Shown here piece after piece: positions 7,145 through 15,033 of a DNA stretch of 37,240 nucleotides. This stretch comes from Oscillospiraceae bacterium. Lineage in GTDB: Bacteria > Bacillota > Clostridia > Oscillospirales > Acutalibacteraceae. The position numbers and the translations under genes were made by a program. The stretch lies in NCBI GenBank assembly GCA_015065865.1, contig SVPM01000015.1, positions 1-37,240 of the forward strand. Reading direction: 5' to 3'. The notes below the pieces were generated by a model. That model had not been told where the DNA came from, searched no databases, and worked only from the letters and a program-made list of their open reading frames with translations. Position 1 is the first letter of the stretch. Each line of letters begins with the position of its first letter.

Positions 7145-8140
7145 TCAGAACGGCAGGGTTTGGCCGCCGTTATCGGCGCTCTGCTTCAGCGTGGCTGCCA
7201 AGCGGATGCTTTCCGCTGCACTTTCGGGCGGGTTCTGCAGGTTGGGTTGGCCGCTCACAAAGATGTCGGTAATGTATTCGATCTCTTTCATATACATATC
7301 CGCGGGGGTGATATCCGCCTTGAACGCATCGCCCTCATACGGGTACACCGTTACGACACCGCCTTCCAACACGACGTTGGCTTTTTCAAAACTCACGCGG
7401 TAGTCGGCCACAAACGGCATATTGACTTGATCCCAACGTCCTTCGGCATAGATGGACATACCGTCGTAATCCATACGCGAAACGGCAAAGGCATCCTCCA
7501 CAATGTGGTGACCGCCCGCCGTGCAGGATACCGTTTTCGGTTCACCGAACAGGAAGCGGATGATGTCCAGATCGTGAATGTGCAGATCGAAGATCACACC
7601 GCCCGAACGAGAGGGATCCATAAACCAGTTTTCCCAACCCCACGTGGGAGGTGCGCTCAAACGGCGGAACGAACCGCCCGTAACCTTGCCGTAAGTACCG
7701 TCCTCGATCAACTTTTTAAGATACAGATACTCGGGGCAGAAACGCAGGCACTGGCCGATCATCAAGCGACCGTTCGAAGCGGCCGCCATTTCCCGACAAT
7801 CGTCATACGTCAGCGCCATCGGCTTTTCGCTCATCACCAAATAACCGCGGTTGAGCATATCCACCGCGTATTTCTTGTGCAAATAGGTAGGTACTGCGAT
7901 ATCAATGAAATCCAGTTCCTCATTTCTGAGCATTTCTTCCAGATCGGTGTAGGTATGCAGATCCGCAAAGCGGCTATCACCGCCATCGATATTTAACTGT
8001 ACGTCCTCGGTAAACGCTTCGGGGCGAATATCGCACGCCGCCACCAATTTCACCTTACCTGCGGCTTCCAGCGCCTGATACGCGGGCAGATGCACGCCCT
8101 TCACAATGCCGCCGAAACCGATCAAACCTGCTTTTAACAT
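7145..8140 (-). CDS. Gfo/Idh/MocA family oxidoreductase
   Basis: A 331-residue NAD(P)-dependent oxidoreductase, probably acting on a sugar, inositol or glycosyl derivative. The N-terminal Rossmann fold has GFGGIVKG (8-15). The EKP motif (105-107, SEKPMAL), whose lysine is catalytic in this family, is followed by the open beta-sheet domain with FDLHIHDLDIIRFLFG around 185-200. Length is typical. It starts at 8140 with GGAGG upstream. It follows the glycosidase-like gene by 87 bp on the same strand, and the pair probably handles one carbohydrate, but the substrate cannot be named. An 11-bp inverted repeat lies in the gap between them. Confidence 0.9.
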   Translation of the reverse strand: MLKAGLIGFGGIVKGVHLPAYQALEAAGKVKLVAACDIRPEAFTEDVQLNIDGGDSRFADLHTYTDLEEMLRNEELDFIDIAVPTYLHKKYAVDMLNRGYLVMSEKPMALTYDDCREMAAASNGRLMIGQCLRFCPEYLYLKKLIEDGTYGKVTGGSFRRLSAPPTWGWENWFMDPSRSGGVIFDLHIHDLDIIRFLFGEPKTVSCTAGGHHIVEDAFAVSRMDYDGMSIYAEGRWDQVNMPFVADYRVSFEKANVVLEGGVVTVYPYEGDAFKADITPADMYMKEIEYITDIFVSGQPNLQNPPESAAESIRLAATLKQSADNGGQTLPF

Positions 8141-8163
8141 CGTTGTATCCTCCGTTCCAAGGC

Positions 8164-8207
8164 TTTTTCTTTACTGTACACTACTTTTTGCGAAATGTAA
8201 AGAAAAA
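8164..8207. promoter_or_regulatory. 11-bp inverted repeat in the intergenic gap (operator candidate)
   Basis: TTTTTCTTTAC (8164-8174) and GTAAAGAAAAA (8197-8207) are perfect complements 22 bp apart. On the minus strand they overlap a weak TTTACA-17-TACAGT promoter-like pair upstream of the oxidoreductase. It could be an operator or a processing hairpin; it lacks the GC-rich stem of a terminator. Confidence 0.4.
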
Positions 8208-8227
8208 TTACTCATTACACTCGTTTT

Positions 8228-9694
8228 TTATTCTTTGTACGGGATCACAAACACGCCTTCGCCCGCTCCCAAGCGGATACGGAATACACCGTTTTCAAGC
8301 GGTCGGTCGTATTCTTTTCCTGCGCGGTAGTATACCACACGGTCGGCATCGGCAAACGTCGCCTCCACCGTGCTCCATTCGTAAAAATACGGGTTATGTG
8401 CATTGACCAGCCAATAGCCGTCCCGCCCATCCTCGGGGTTTTCGAAACAACCGATCAGTGTATCGCGCGTGGCGGTGACGTCCCCCAGCGAACCGGCCGT
8501 ACAGCCACCTTCCACCAGACGGATGTTTTCATCGTTGCTCTTTACCACCGTGCGGCAGCCCTTCCAGTCGAATCGCAAAAACACGTGATCGCACGCGTGA
8601 ACCTGCTCGTTCACCTTTTTCACGTCATAATAGATACCCGTTTTGCGCCATCCCGCTTCCTCGGCTTCATCATACACCACCATGGCGGTGGGAAATACTT
8701 CGTATTGGCTTTCGTTGTAGTGTTGCCAGAAGGTGAAATAGCCGAGCCGCCGTGCACCGAACGCCAGCGCGGAATATACCTGCCAACGCACGTCCTCATA
8801 GGTCGTTTCGCGGAACACAGGCTGTCCTTTACCGGTATCGGGATCGTAACCGCGGTCCATTCGGAATGCCTGCAGGGTGGCAGACATGGGGAATCCGCCC
8901 TTTTTTCCGCCTTCCGCCGCCAGTTCCAGATTGCGGAAGAAGGTGGGCGACAGGGTCTCGGGCCCTGCGTCGCAGTTATGTGCGTAATAATCGAACGAGA
9001 ACTCGTGAAGCAACCCGCCGTAGGCGGCAACGTACTTTTGATACTCCGCCTCTTTCATTTTCAAGGTGACTTCCCTGTCCTTAAACTGCGGATCGTTCAT
9101 ATCTGCACCAAACATCTCCGCCGTGCCGTAGATCGGCAACATGGAAATGAAGATATCCCATTCCGGAGCCAATTCCTGTATGTATTTGGTGCAGGATTCC
9201 AGCCCCACGCGGTGCTTCATCATCGGCTCATCGGTCAAAAGCAAGCCTTTTACCGTGTTGGGGAAGTGTTTTTTCAAGGTCGCTACCATATCCGCGATCA
9301 TTTTCTTCTCGTCCTCGGTCATTTCGGTATCGCGCCGCGCCATAACGTACATCAATTCCGCCTGCGACGGATATACGGGCAAGCCGTGCTTTTCGGCGAT
9401 CTTCAAAAAGCGATACAGATCGCTCTTTTCAAAATTCTCCTCGCCGACAACGCCGTTTTCCGCTACGCGCGTACCGTAAAAGGCATCCCCTTCGGGAATC
9501 AGGAAGGTCAGACCCGCCGCCTTATAGGCTTCGAACACCTCATCGGTCCAAAATTCGGGAAAACCCGCCTCGGGATCGCGCGGATTGCCGTACTCCTCGT
9601 TGAATTTCCGTTTTCCTGCACGGCGCGGACCCATATACGCCGTCATTTCCAGCCGACGGTCATCGGCATATTGCGGTTTACCGTGTTGTAACAC
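8228..9694 (-). CDS. Glycosidase-like TIM-barrel protein, family uncertain
   Basis: A 488-residue soluble protein without signal peptide. Its composition and order suggest a (beta/alpha)8 glycoside hydrolase followed by a C-terminal beta domain (the last ~100 residues resemble the beta-sandwich of GH42-like enzymes). LLLTDEPMM (D155-E156) is a plausible acid/base segment at the end of a barrel strand, and FSFDYYAHN and FTFWQHYNES are aromatic-rich strand ends as in sugar-binding clefts. I cannot assign a CAZy family. It starts at a GTG (9694) preceded by GGGAGAGG at 6-base spacing. It is the first gene of the unit with the oxidoreductase, and its promoter is at 9728-9756. Confidence 0.65.
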   Translation of the reverse strand: MLQHGKPQYADDRRLEMTAYMGPRRAGKRKFNEEYGNPRDPEAGFPEFWTDEVFEAYKAAGLTFLIPEGDAFYGTRVAENGVVGEENFEKSDLYRFLKIAEKHGLPVYPSQAELMYVMARRDTEMTEDEKKMIADMVATLKKHFPNTVKGLLLTDEPMMKHRVGLESCTKYIQELAPEWDIFISMLPIYGTAEMFGADMNDPQFKDREVTLKMKEAEYQKYVAAYGGLLHEFSFDYYAHNCDAGPETLSPTFFRNLELAAEGGKKGGFPMSATLQAFRMDRGYDPDTGKGQPVFRETTYEDVRWQVYSALAFGARRLGYFTFWQHYNESQYEVFPTAMVVYDEAEEAGWRKTGIYYDVKKVNEQVHACDHVFLRFDWKGCRTVVKSNDENIRLVEGGCTAGSLGDVTATRDTLIGCFENPEDGRDGYWLVNAHNPYFYEWSTVEATFADADRVVYYRAGKEYDRPLENGVFRIRLGAGEGVFVIPYKE

Positions 9695-9727
9695 GTCATT
9701 CCTCTCCCTTCGGTGGTGTATAACGGC

Positions 9728-9756
9728 AGTATAGCATAGATCGAAAGGATATGCAA
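9728..9756 (-). promoter_or_regulatory. Promoter of the sugar oxidoreductase/glycosidase unit
   Basis: On the minus strand: TTGCAT (9751-9756), 17-bp spacer, TATACT (9728-9733), 34 bp ahead of the GTG start. Confidence 0.7.
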
Positions 9757-10054
9757 GGAAATTGCAGGGTTTTTGGTAAGAGTTAGATAAGAGATACTAT
9801 CCCCCTGGTGATTTATACTTTCCGCATTGTAAAATTGGTTTGGTTATATCGGTTTATCGCAATTTGCAATAGGATACAATAAATTTTGAAAAAAGTCTAT
9901 GGATAGAACACACGCCTGTGCGATCTTGCAAGATTTTTCTAAAAATCCGATTAGCAGGCGATTAGCAAAACACTGATTTTCTGCTAATCGCAATTAGCAA
10001 GAATAAAGCCTCCCTCTGACGAGGGATCCAAGACGGCAAAAGCCCTTTATTTAT
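9757..10054. other. AT-rich intergenic DNA with GATTAGCA repeats
   Basis: No gene is visible. The stretch holds a palindrome ATCTTGCAAGAT followed by TTTTT (about 9923-9939). It also holds a cluster of a GATTAGCA-type word: CGATTAGCA (9948-9956), GCGATTAGCA (9958-9967), its inverted copy TGCTAATCGC (9982-9991), and CAATTAGCA (9991-9999). The 9958/9982 pair is a 10-bp perfect inverted repeat with a 14-nt loop. The TCCCTC-TGAC-GAGGGA palindrome follows at 10011-10026. Confidence 0.5.
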
Positions 10055-10097
10055 GCGGGTTTTCGCAAAGAAAAAACCGCCCCTTTCGAGACGGTTT
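10055..10097 (-). terminator. Terminator(s) downstream of tRNA-Arg
   Basis: Two overlapping stem-loops: ACCG/CGGT immediately after the tRNA 3' end, and GCGGGTTTT (10055-10063) with AAAAAACCGC (10071-10080) around CGCAAAG. The latter loop is shared with the hairpin at 194-232. T-runs follow on the minus strand. Confidence 0.6.
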
Positions 10098-10098
10098 T

Positions 10099-10175
10099 TG
10101 GCGCGCTTGAAGGAATTCGAATCCCCGACCTTCCGCTTAGGAGGCGGACGCTCTATCCTGCTGAGCTACAAGCGC
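10099..10175 (-). tRNA. tRNA-Arg (anticodon CCU)
   Basis: The minus strand folds as a cloverleaf. The acceptor stem is GCGCTTG (10169-10175) with CAAGCGC (10103-10109), the D-arm contains TAGCTCAGCAGGATAGAG, the anticodon loop reads CTCCTAA (anticodon CCT) and the T-loop is TTCGAAT. The discriminator is G and the CCA end is encoded (10099-10101). It reads AGG codons. Confidence 0.95.
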
Positions 10176-10356
10176 ATATACTATACGATTTGAACGGATT
10201 CCCATTTGCCTTTTTGCAAAGGCGTGCGTTAAAACACACATTTACGAGGGGGGCTGTTATATCCATTTCACTAAGGAGGCACACACATTTGCAGTATACA
10301 TTCTACACCATTCCCCGTTTTCTGTCAATATATTCCCTTCTTTTCAAAAATTCCCG

Positions 10357-10385
10357 TTGCGTTTTGGTGAAAAAGCGTGTATAAT
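10357..10385 (+). promoter_or_regulatory. Promoter of the YerB-like lipoprotein gene
   Basis: TTGCGT (10357-10362), 17-bp spacer, TATAAT (10380-10385). The start codon follows 35 bp later, with AAAGGA between them. Confidence 0.78.
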
Positions 10386-10420
10386 GGAACCATACCTATT
10401 CTCAGAAAGGATGTTCCCTT

Positions 10421-11515
10421 ATGAAACGACGCATTTTCAGCGGTGTTCTGGCAATGGTGCTGACAGCGACGATGTTCGCGGGCTGTAAGAAAACGCCTGC
10501 GGACGGCAACACCACTCCGACCACCGTTGCCACCACCACAACAACGACAACGACCACCGTCGCCACCACCACGGAAAAGCCGGTAAACACGGCCTACTAC
10601 AACCGTTTGACCGGTGAGTACGATAACGCGGCAGGACCCCAGTCCCGTCCGTTTGCGATCATGGTGGCAAACGATAAATACCAAGCTCGTCCGCAAGTTG
10701 GCCTTTCGAAAGCGGATATGTTCGTAGAAGCCGAGACCGAAGGCGGTATCACCCGCATTATGGCGGTCTTTTCCGATGCCTCCCGTATTCCCGAACAGGT
10801 CGCGCCGGTTCGCTCCGCCCGCACGCCGTTCGTGAAAATGGCGCAGTCGCTGGATGCGATGTATGCCCATGCGGGTGGCTCGCAGGCGGCGGATGCTATG
10901 CTGTCCGACTTGGAAAAAGCAGGCAAGATCAGCCGCTTGAACGCACTGGGCAGCAACGGCAACGCATTCTATCGCGACCCGACGTTGCGCCAACAGCGCG
11001 ACTTGGAACACAGCCTTTCGGCACGCGGCAGCGGCGTTGTGGAACGCATTGCCAATCGTAAATTCCGCACCACCTCCTCGGTGGCACCGTTTGTGTTCAG
11101 CAAAGAAGAAACGGTGGACCACGGCGATCCGTGCAACCAGATCACCATTAAAATGAGCGGTTCGGAAACCTGTTCCTTTAAGTACGACGCCGAAAGCGGC
11201 AAGTACATCAAATATTTCGGCAAGGTGAGTGAAAACAAACCGCACAAGGACACTTCCGGCAGCAGCATTGAAGTCACCAACGTCGTTGTGATGTACGACA
11301 AAAAGTACACGGAAGATGCCTACCACATCAGTTTCACCCTGCAGAGCGGCAACGGTTTGCTTTGCAGCGGCGGCAAAGTGCGTAACATCCAGTGGAAACG
11401 CACCGAAAGCGGTCTGTCCTTCACCGAAAACGGTGCGGACGCAACCTTCCTCCCCGGCAAGACGTACATCTGCTTGCTTTCGGACGGTTTGAAGAGCAAC
11501 ACGGTTATCGAATAA
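10421..11515 (+). CDS. YerB-like lipoprotein (DUF3048 family)
   Basis: A 364-residue secreted lipoprotein. It has a signal peptide with lipobox MFAGC (lipidated Cys22) and a Thr-rich linker of about 30 residues encoded by near-tandem ACC/ACA/ACG codons. It continues with the DUF3048 core: NRLTGEY, RPFAIMVAND, ARPQVGLSKADM, EGGITRIMAVF and VAPVRSARTPFV, all conserved in the B. subtilis YerB family. The second half corresponds to the DUF3048 C-terminal domain. The family's role is unknown; its location would be the outer face of the membrane. It has its own promoter and terminator, and a parS site begins 2 bp after its stop codon. Confidence 0.88.
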   Translation: MKRRIFSGVLAMVLTATMFAGCKKTPADGNTTPTTVATTTTTTTTTVATTTEKPVNTAYYNRLTGEYDNAAGPQSRPFAIMVANDKYQARPQVGLSKADMFVEAETEGGITRIMAVFSDASRIPEQVAPVRSARTPFVKMAQSLDAMYAHAGGSQAADAMLSDLEKAGKISRLNALGSNGNAFYRDPTLRQQRDLEHSLSARGSGVVERIANRKFRTTSSVAPFVFSKEETVDHGDPCNQITIKMSGSETCSFKYDAESGKYIKYFGKVSENKPHKDTSGSSIEVTNVVVMYDKKYTEDAYHISFTLQSGNGLLCSGGKVRNIQWKRTESGLSFTENGADATFLPGKTYICLLSDGLKSNTVIE

Positions 11516-11516
11516 G

Positions 11517-11532
11517 CGTTTCACGTGAAACA
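11517..11532. promoter_or_regulatory. parS site 1
   Basis: CGTTTCACGTGAAACA matches the ParB/Spo0J palindrome TGTTTCACGTGAAACA at 15 of 16 positions. It overlaps the first bases of the terminator stem behind the lipoprotein gene. Confidence 0.93.
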
Positions 11533-11562
11533 CGGCGTATCGTTGGATACGCCGTGTTTTTT
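11530..11562. terminator. Bidirectional terminator behind the YerB-like gene
   Basis: ACACGGCGTATC (11530-11541), loop GTTG, GATACGCCGTGT (11546-11557), then TTTTT. It also lies just past the stop of the converging noc-like gene. Its left arm begins inside parS. Confidence 0.85.
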
Positions 11563-11565
11563 GTT

Positions 11566-12357
11566 TTATTTGGCCACCCGTACCACAAATTCGATGTAAT
11601 CCGACGTTTCCGTTTTGGCTACACTGGCTTGCACGCCCGAACGGCACATGGTTTCCACCGCGTGCTTTACCGTGTTGCTGAATACCCGTACATCCCGAAT
11701 CGGCGGCGTCCGCACCACGGGCTTCGGTGCGGCAACAGCGGCAATCAGACGTTCGGTCGCGGCAACCGTCAGCCGTCCCGCCGCCACTCGCCGCATCAGT
11801 TCCCATCGCCGTGCCGTGTCCTCCACCGCAAGCAAAGCACGGGCATGCCGCTCGGTCAAGCCGCGTTCAACGATAAACGCACGCTCCTCCTCCCCCAACC
11901 GCAACAGCCGCAGGCGATTTGCCACGGCCGATTGCGAACACCCGAGGCGGGCCGCCGCTTCCTCCTGCGTTAAACCGTATATCGCGATCAAACGGCGTAT
12001 ACCCTCCGCCGTTTCAAAACAATTCATTTCCTGCCGTTGCAGGTTTTCGATCAAACTTAAAACGGCACGGTCACGCTCGTCGGCAGCCACCACGATGCAC
12101 GGCACGGTAGGCAAACCGAGCATTTTCGCCGCACGCAGCCGCCGCTCTCCTGCCACCAAGACGGGTTTCCCCTCCTGTAGGGTAATGCTGAGCGGGTTGA
12201 GTATACCGTTTTCACCGATACTTTGCGCCAATCCCGCCAATTCCGCAAACGCAAAGGTACGGCGCGGTTGGTCGGGATTCGGCTGAATATCCCCCACCGG
12301 TATGTTCAACACCCGCCCGCACGCGGTGTAAGGCACGTCCTTTTGTTTCCACTTCAT
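11566..12357 (-). CDS. ParB-family protein, probable Noc-like nucleoid occlusion factor
   Basis: A 263-residue paralogue of ParB. From the chosen start it has GERRLRA (70-76) and ENLQRQEMNCFE (103-114), the CTP-binding boxes. A helix-turn-helix follows (LTQEEAAARLGCSQSAVANRLRLLRLG), then a C-terminal domain. Its place directly after rsmG is the classic position of noc in Firmicutes, where Noc spreads on DNA and links it to the membrane to block division over the nucleoid. The N-terminus MKWKQKD is not clearly the amphipathic helix of B. subtilis Noc, so membrane activity is uncertain. I use the ATG at 12357 (GGGGGA upstream) rather than 12378. A terminator hairpin precedes it. Confidence 0.85.
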   Translation of the reverse strand: MKWKQKDVPYTACGRVLNIPVGDIQPNPDQPRRTFAFAELAGLAQSIGENGILNPLSITLQEGKPVLVAGERRLRAAKMLGLPTVPCIVVAADERDRAVLSLIENLQRQEMNCFETAEGIRRLIAIYGLTQEEAAARLGCSQSAVANRLRLLRLGEEERAFIVERGLTERHARALLAVEDTARRWELMRRVAAGRLTVAATERLIAAVAAPKPVVRTPPIRDVRVFSNTVKHAVETMCRSGVQASVAKTETSDYIEFVVRVAK

Positions 12358-12383
12358 ATGTTTACATCCCCCATACATCTTAA

Positions 12384-12432
12384 AAAACTCCGTCCCGCGG
12401 TATCAGCATACCACACGGGGACGGAGTTTTTT
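12384..12432. terminator. Terminator hairpin between rsmG and the noc-like gene
   Basis: AAAAAACTCCGTCCC and GGGACGGAGTTTTTT pair perfectly around a 19-nt loop, which itself can form GGTAT/ATACC. It should end the mnmE-mnmG-rsmG transcript and would reduce expression of the following noc-like gene, for which no separate promoter is obvious. Confidence 0.8.
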
Positions 12433-12439
12433 GTCGTAT

Positions 12440-13162
12440 TTACAACGGGGTTGCTTTTTTTGCGTTCGGTCGCGGAAATTTAGGCGGTGTGGCGGCGATC
12501 TTCTCCACCACCAGAATATGACGTTCCGACCTGCCGCCCTCCTGCGAGGGATTCGGCAACGTGACGGTACGCCCCTCGGCAAACCGCCCGCCGAGCATCT
12601 TCACGGCGCGTGCCGCCTCTTCTTTTTCGCGGGGAGCATCCGGCCCTTTCAACGCCAAGAACCGCCCGCTTTTTTTTACAAACGGCAAACAGAGTTCACA
12701 CAATACGGGTAACCCCGCCACGGCGCGGGCAGTGGCTACGTCGAATTGATCCCGCAAGGCGGGGTTTCGTCCGCCCTCTTCCGCACGGGCGTGAATACGC
12801 ACGGCAGGAACCCCCACCGCGCGGCACACCTCCTCCAAAAAGAGCAGGCGCTTATTCAGACTGTCCAACAAGGTGAGTTGCATATCCTCCCGCAAAATCG
12901 CCAGCGGCACGCCGGGGAAACCCGCGCCCGTGCCCACGTCAATGAGCGAAAAGGGGCCTTGCGGCAACAAGGGCAGTGCCGTCAGTGAATCCACGAAATG
13001 CTTGAGCACGATTCCCTCGGGGTCGGTAATGGCGGTGAGATTCATCTTCTCATTCCATTCCACCAACAGGCGGGCATACACGTCCAACCGCTCGGCGGCG
13101 GTATCGTCCACCGTGACCCCCACGGTCGCCGCCGCCTCTTTCAACAATACACGATCGATCAC
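12440..13162 (-). CDS. rsmG: 16S rRNA (guanine527-N7)-methyltransferase RsmG (GidB)
   Basis: A 240-residue SAM-dependent methyltransferase that modifies G527 of 16S rRNA. The SAM-binding motif DVGTGAGFPG lies at 75-84, preceded by the family block WNEKMNLTAI (36-45). The HFVDSL and RAEEGGR segments are also conserved. It starts with GTG at 13162, overlapping the mnmG stop (GTGA). It is the last gene before the terminator at 12384-12432. Confidence 0.97.
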   Translation of the reverse strand: MIDRVLLKEAAATVGVTVDDTAAERLDVYARLLVEWNEKMNLTAITDPEGIVLKHFVDSLTALPLLPQGPFSLIDVGTGAGFPGVPLAILREDMQLTLLDSLNKRLLFLEEVCRAVGVPAVRIHARAEEGGRNPALRDQFDVATARAVAGLPVLCELCLPFVKKSGRFLALKGPDAPREKEEAARAVKMLGGRFAEGRTVTLPNPSQEGGRSERHILVVEKIAATPPKFPRPNAKKATPL

Positions 13163-15033
13163 GAATGCCCCTCCTTTCCTAACCAGACGATCAACACCGC
13201 CACGTCGGCAGGGCTCACCCCGCTGATACGGGCGGCTTGCCCCAAACTGCGCGGGCGCACACGGTTCAACTTCTCAACCGCCTCCAGCCGCAAACCCGTC
13301 ACAGCAGTATAATCCACCGTTTCGGGCAATAAACGCCCCTCCAAACGGCGCATCTCATCGATCGCCGCCTGTTGACGGCGCAAATATCCCTCGTAGCGGA
13401 TCTCCACCTCCAACTGCTCCTGCACCAACGGCAACAGCGGCGGGCGCGTGGTATCCACCGACTCCAGCGCCGCATAATCCAGTTGCGGACGGCGCAACAA
13501 GTCGATCAAGCGCACGCCGGTGGTCACGGGCGTTGTTTCACGTGAAACGAGCAGTGTGTTTAACTCCTCGGTCGGCGACAACACCGTGCTTTCCAACCGC
13601 GCACGCTCCGCTCGCTTCTGGTCACGGCGCGCGCAGTAATTAGCCCAGCGGGTATCGTCCACCAAGCCGATCTCCCGTCCGATGGGAGTCAGGCGCTCGT
13701 CGGCGTTGTCCTGCCGCAGGATCAACCGATATTCCGAACGCGAGGTCATCATACGGTAAGGATCGGCGCACCCTTTGGTCACCAGATCGTCGATCAACGT
13801 GCCGATATAACTGGAGGCGCGGTCGAGCCGCAGGGGCGGGCGATCCAGTATCTTGAGTGCCGCGTTCACACCCGCTACCAAGCCTTGCGCCGCCGCTTCT
13901 TCATAGCCCGAACTGCCGTTGAACTGTCCCGCACCGTAAAGGCCGGTGATATCCAAGAACTCCAACGTGGCATCCAGTTGCAACGGGTCACAGCAATCGT
14001 ATTCGATCGCGTAGGCGGGGCGCATCACTTCAATACGTTCAAACCCCGCGATTGTGCGTAAAAACCCCTGTTGCACGTCCACCGGCAGTGAGGAGGACAG
14101 CCCTTGCAGATACATCTCCTCCGTCTGCCGTCCGCAGGGTTCCACAAACACCTGATGCCGCTCTTTATCCGCAAAGCGCACCATCTTATCCTCAATACTG
14201 GGGCAATAGCGCGGACCGACACCCTTGATCTTTCCGCCGTACAGCGGTGATCGGTGCAGATTATCCATAATTACGGCGCGTGTCTGCTCATTGGTCCACG
14301 TAATGTGGCAAGGCAGAACGTTTTCGGGCGGGGTGTCGGTTTCAAAAGAAAACGGCACCACCGGCTCTTCCCCTTCCTGCTCCTCCATTTTGGAAAAATC
14401 CAAACTGGAACGCAATACACGCGAGGGGGTTCCCGTTTTAAAACGGCGCAACTGCACCCCCATCTTCAGCAACGCGGAGGACAGTGAAACCGAGGGAAAC
14501 ATACCGTCGGGGCCGCTTTCGTAAGAAACGTCCCCCACAAACACCCGCCCTTTCAAAAAGGTGCCGGTTGCCAAGATCACCGCACGGGCGTAATACTCTT
14601 CTTCCAGTTTGGTGGTCAAACAAAACCGACCGTCCTCCATACGCACCATATCCACGATCTCAGCTTGGCGGATCGCCAGATTTTCGGTGGTTTCCAGACG
14701 GTGTTTCATATAGGCGGAATACTCGCGCCTATCGATCTGTGCACGCAACGAATGTACCGCGGGACCTTTGCCGCGGTTGAGCATACGCGACTGCAGGGTG
14801 TTGGCATCCGCCGCCAGACCCATCTCGCCGCCGAGCGCATCGATCTCCCGCACCAAATGGCCTTTTGCCGTACCACCGATGGACGGGTTGCAGGGCATAT
14901 TACCCACCCAATCCAAATTGATGGTAAACACGGTGGTGCGGCAACCCAGCCGCGCCGCCGCCAGTGCCGCTTCGATCCCTGCGTGTCCTGCGCCGATCAC
15001 CGCAACGTCCGTTTCTCCCGCTAAAAACCTCAT
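13159..15033 (-). CDS. mnmG: tRNA uridine-5-carboxymethylaminomethyl modification enzyme MnmG (GidA)
   Basis: A 624-residue FAD enzyme that, with MnmE, modifies the wobble uridine of certain tRNAs. The N-terminal FAD motif is GAGHAGIEAA (14-23). The family signatures GPRYCPSIEDK and GYEEAAAQG are present, as is the C-terminal helical MnmE-binding domain. Length is typical. It starts at the ATG at 15033, overlapping the stop of the small upstream ORF (ATGA). The segment coding for VSRET (residues about 495-500) contains a parS site, so this gene doubles as a ParB loading site. Confidence 0.98.
   Translation of the reverse strand: MRFLAGETDVAVIGAGHAGIEAALAAARLGCRTTVFTINLDWVGNMPCNPSIGGTAKGHLVREIDALGGEMGLAADANTLQSRMLNRGKGPAVHSLRAQIDRREYSAYMKHRLETTENLAIRQAEIVDMVRMEDGRFCLTTKLEEEYYARAVILATGTFLKGRVFVGDVSYESGPDGMFPSVSLSSALLKMGVQLRRFKTGTPSRVLRSSLDFSKMEEQEGEEPVVPFSFETDTPPENVLPCHITWTNEQTRAVIMDNLHRSPLYGGKIKGVGPRYCPSIEDKMVRFADKERHQVFVEPCGRQTEEMYLQGLSSSLPVDVQQGFLRTIAGFERIEVMRPAYAIEYDCCDPLQLDATLEFLDITGLYGAGQFNGSSGYEEAAAQGLVAGVNAALKILDRPPLRLDRASSYIGTLIDDLVTKGCADPYRMMTSRSEYRLILRQDNADERLTPIGREIGLVDDTRWANYCARRDQKRAERARLESTVLSPTEELNTLLVSRETTPVTTGVRLIDLLRRPQLDYAALESVDTTRPPLLPLVQEQLEVEIRYEGYLRRQQAAIDEMRRLEGRLLPETVDYTAVTGLRLEAVEKLNRVRPRSLGQAARISGVSPADVAVLIVWLGKEGHS
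13534..13549. promoter_or_regulatory. parS site 2 (inside mnmG)
   Basis: TGTTTCACGTGAAACG matches the 16-bp parS consensus at 15 positions. It is encoded within codons for V-S-R-E-T of MnmG. It lies 2.0 kb from parS site 1 and about 6.7 kb from dnaA. Confidence 0.93.

Noticed and set aside
10190-10384. 64-codon plus-strand ORF before the lipoprotein gene, with an AAGGAGG nearby
   Set aside because: The ribosome-like motif is not placed before a proper start, and the ORF runs through the downstream promoter.
10325-11806. 493-codon minus-strand ORF opposite the lipoprotein gene
   Set aside because: Shadow of a gene with clear signal peptide and family motifs; crosses parS and a terminator.
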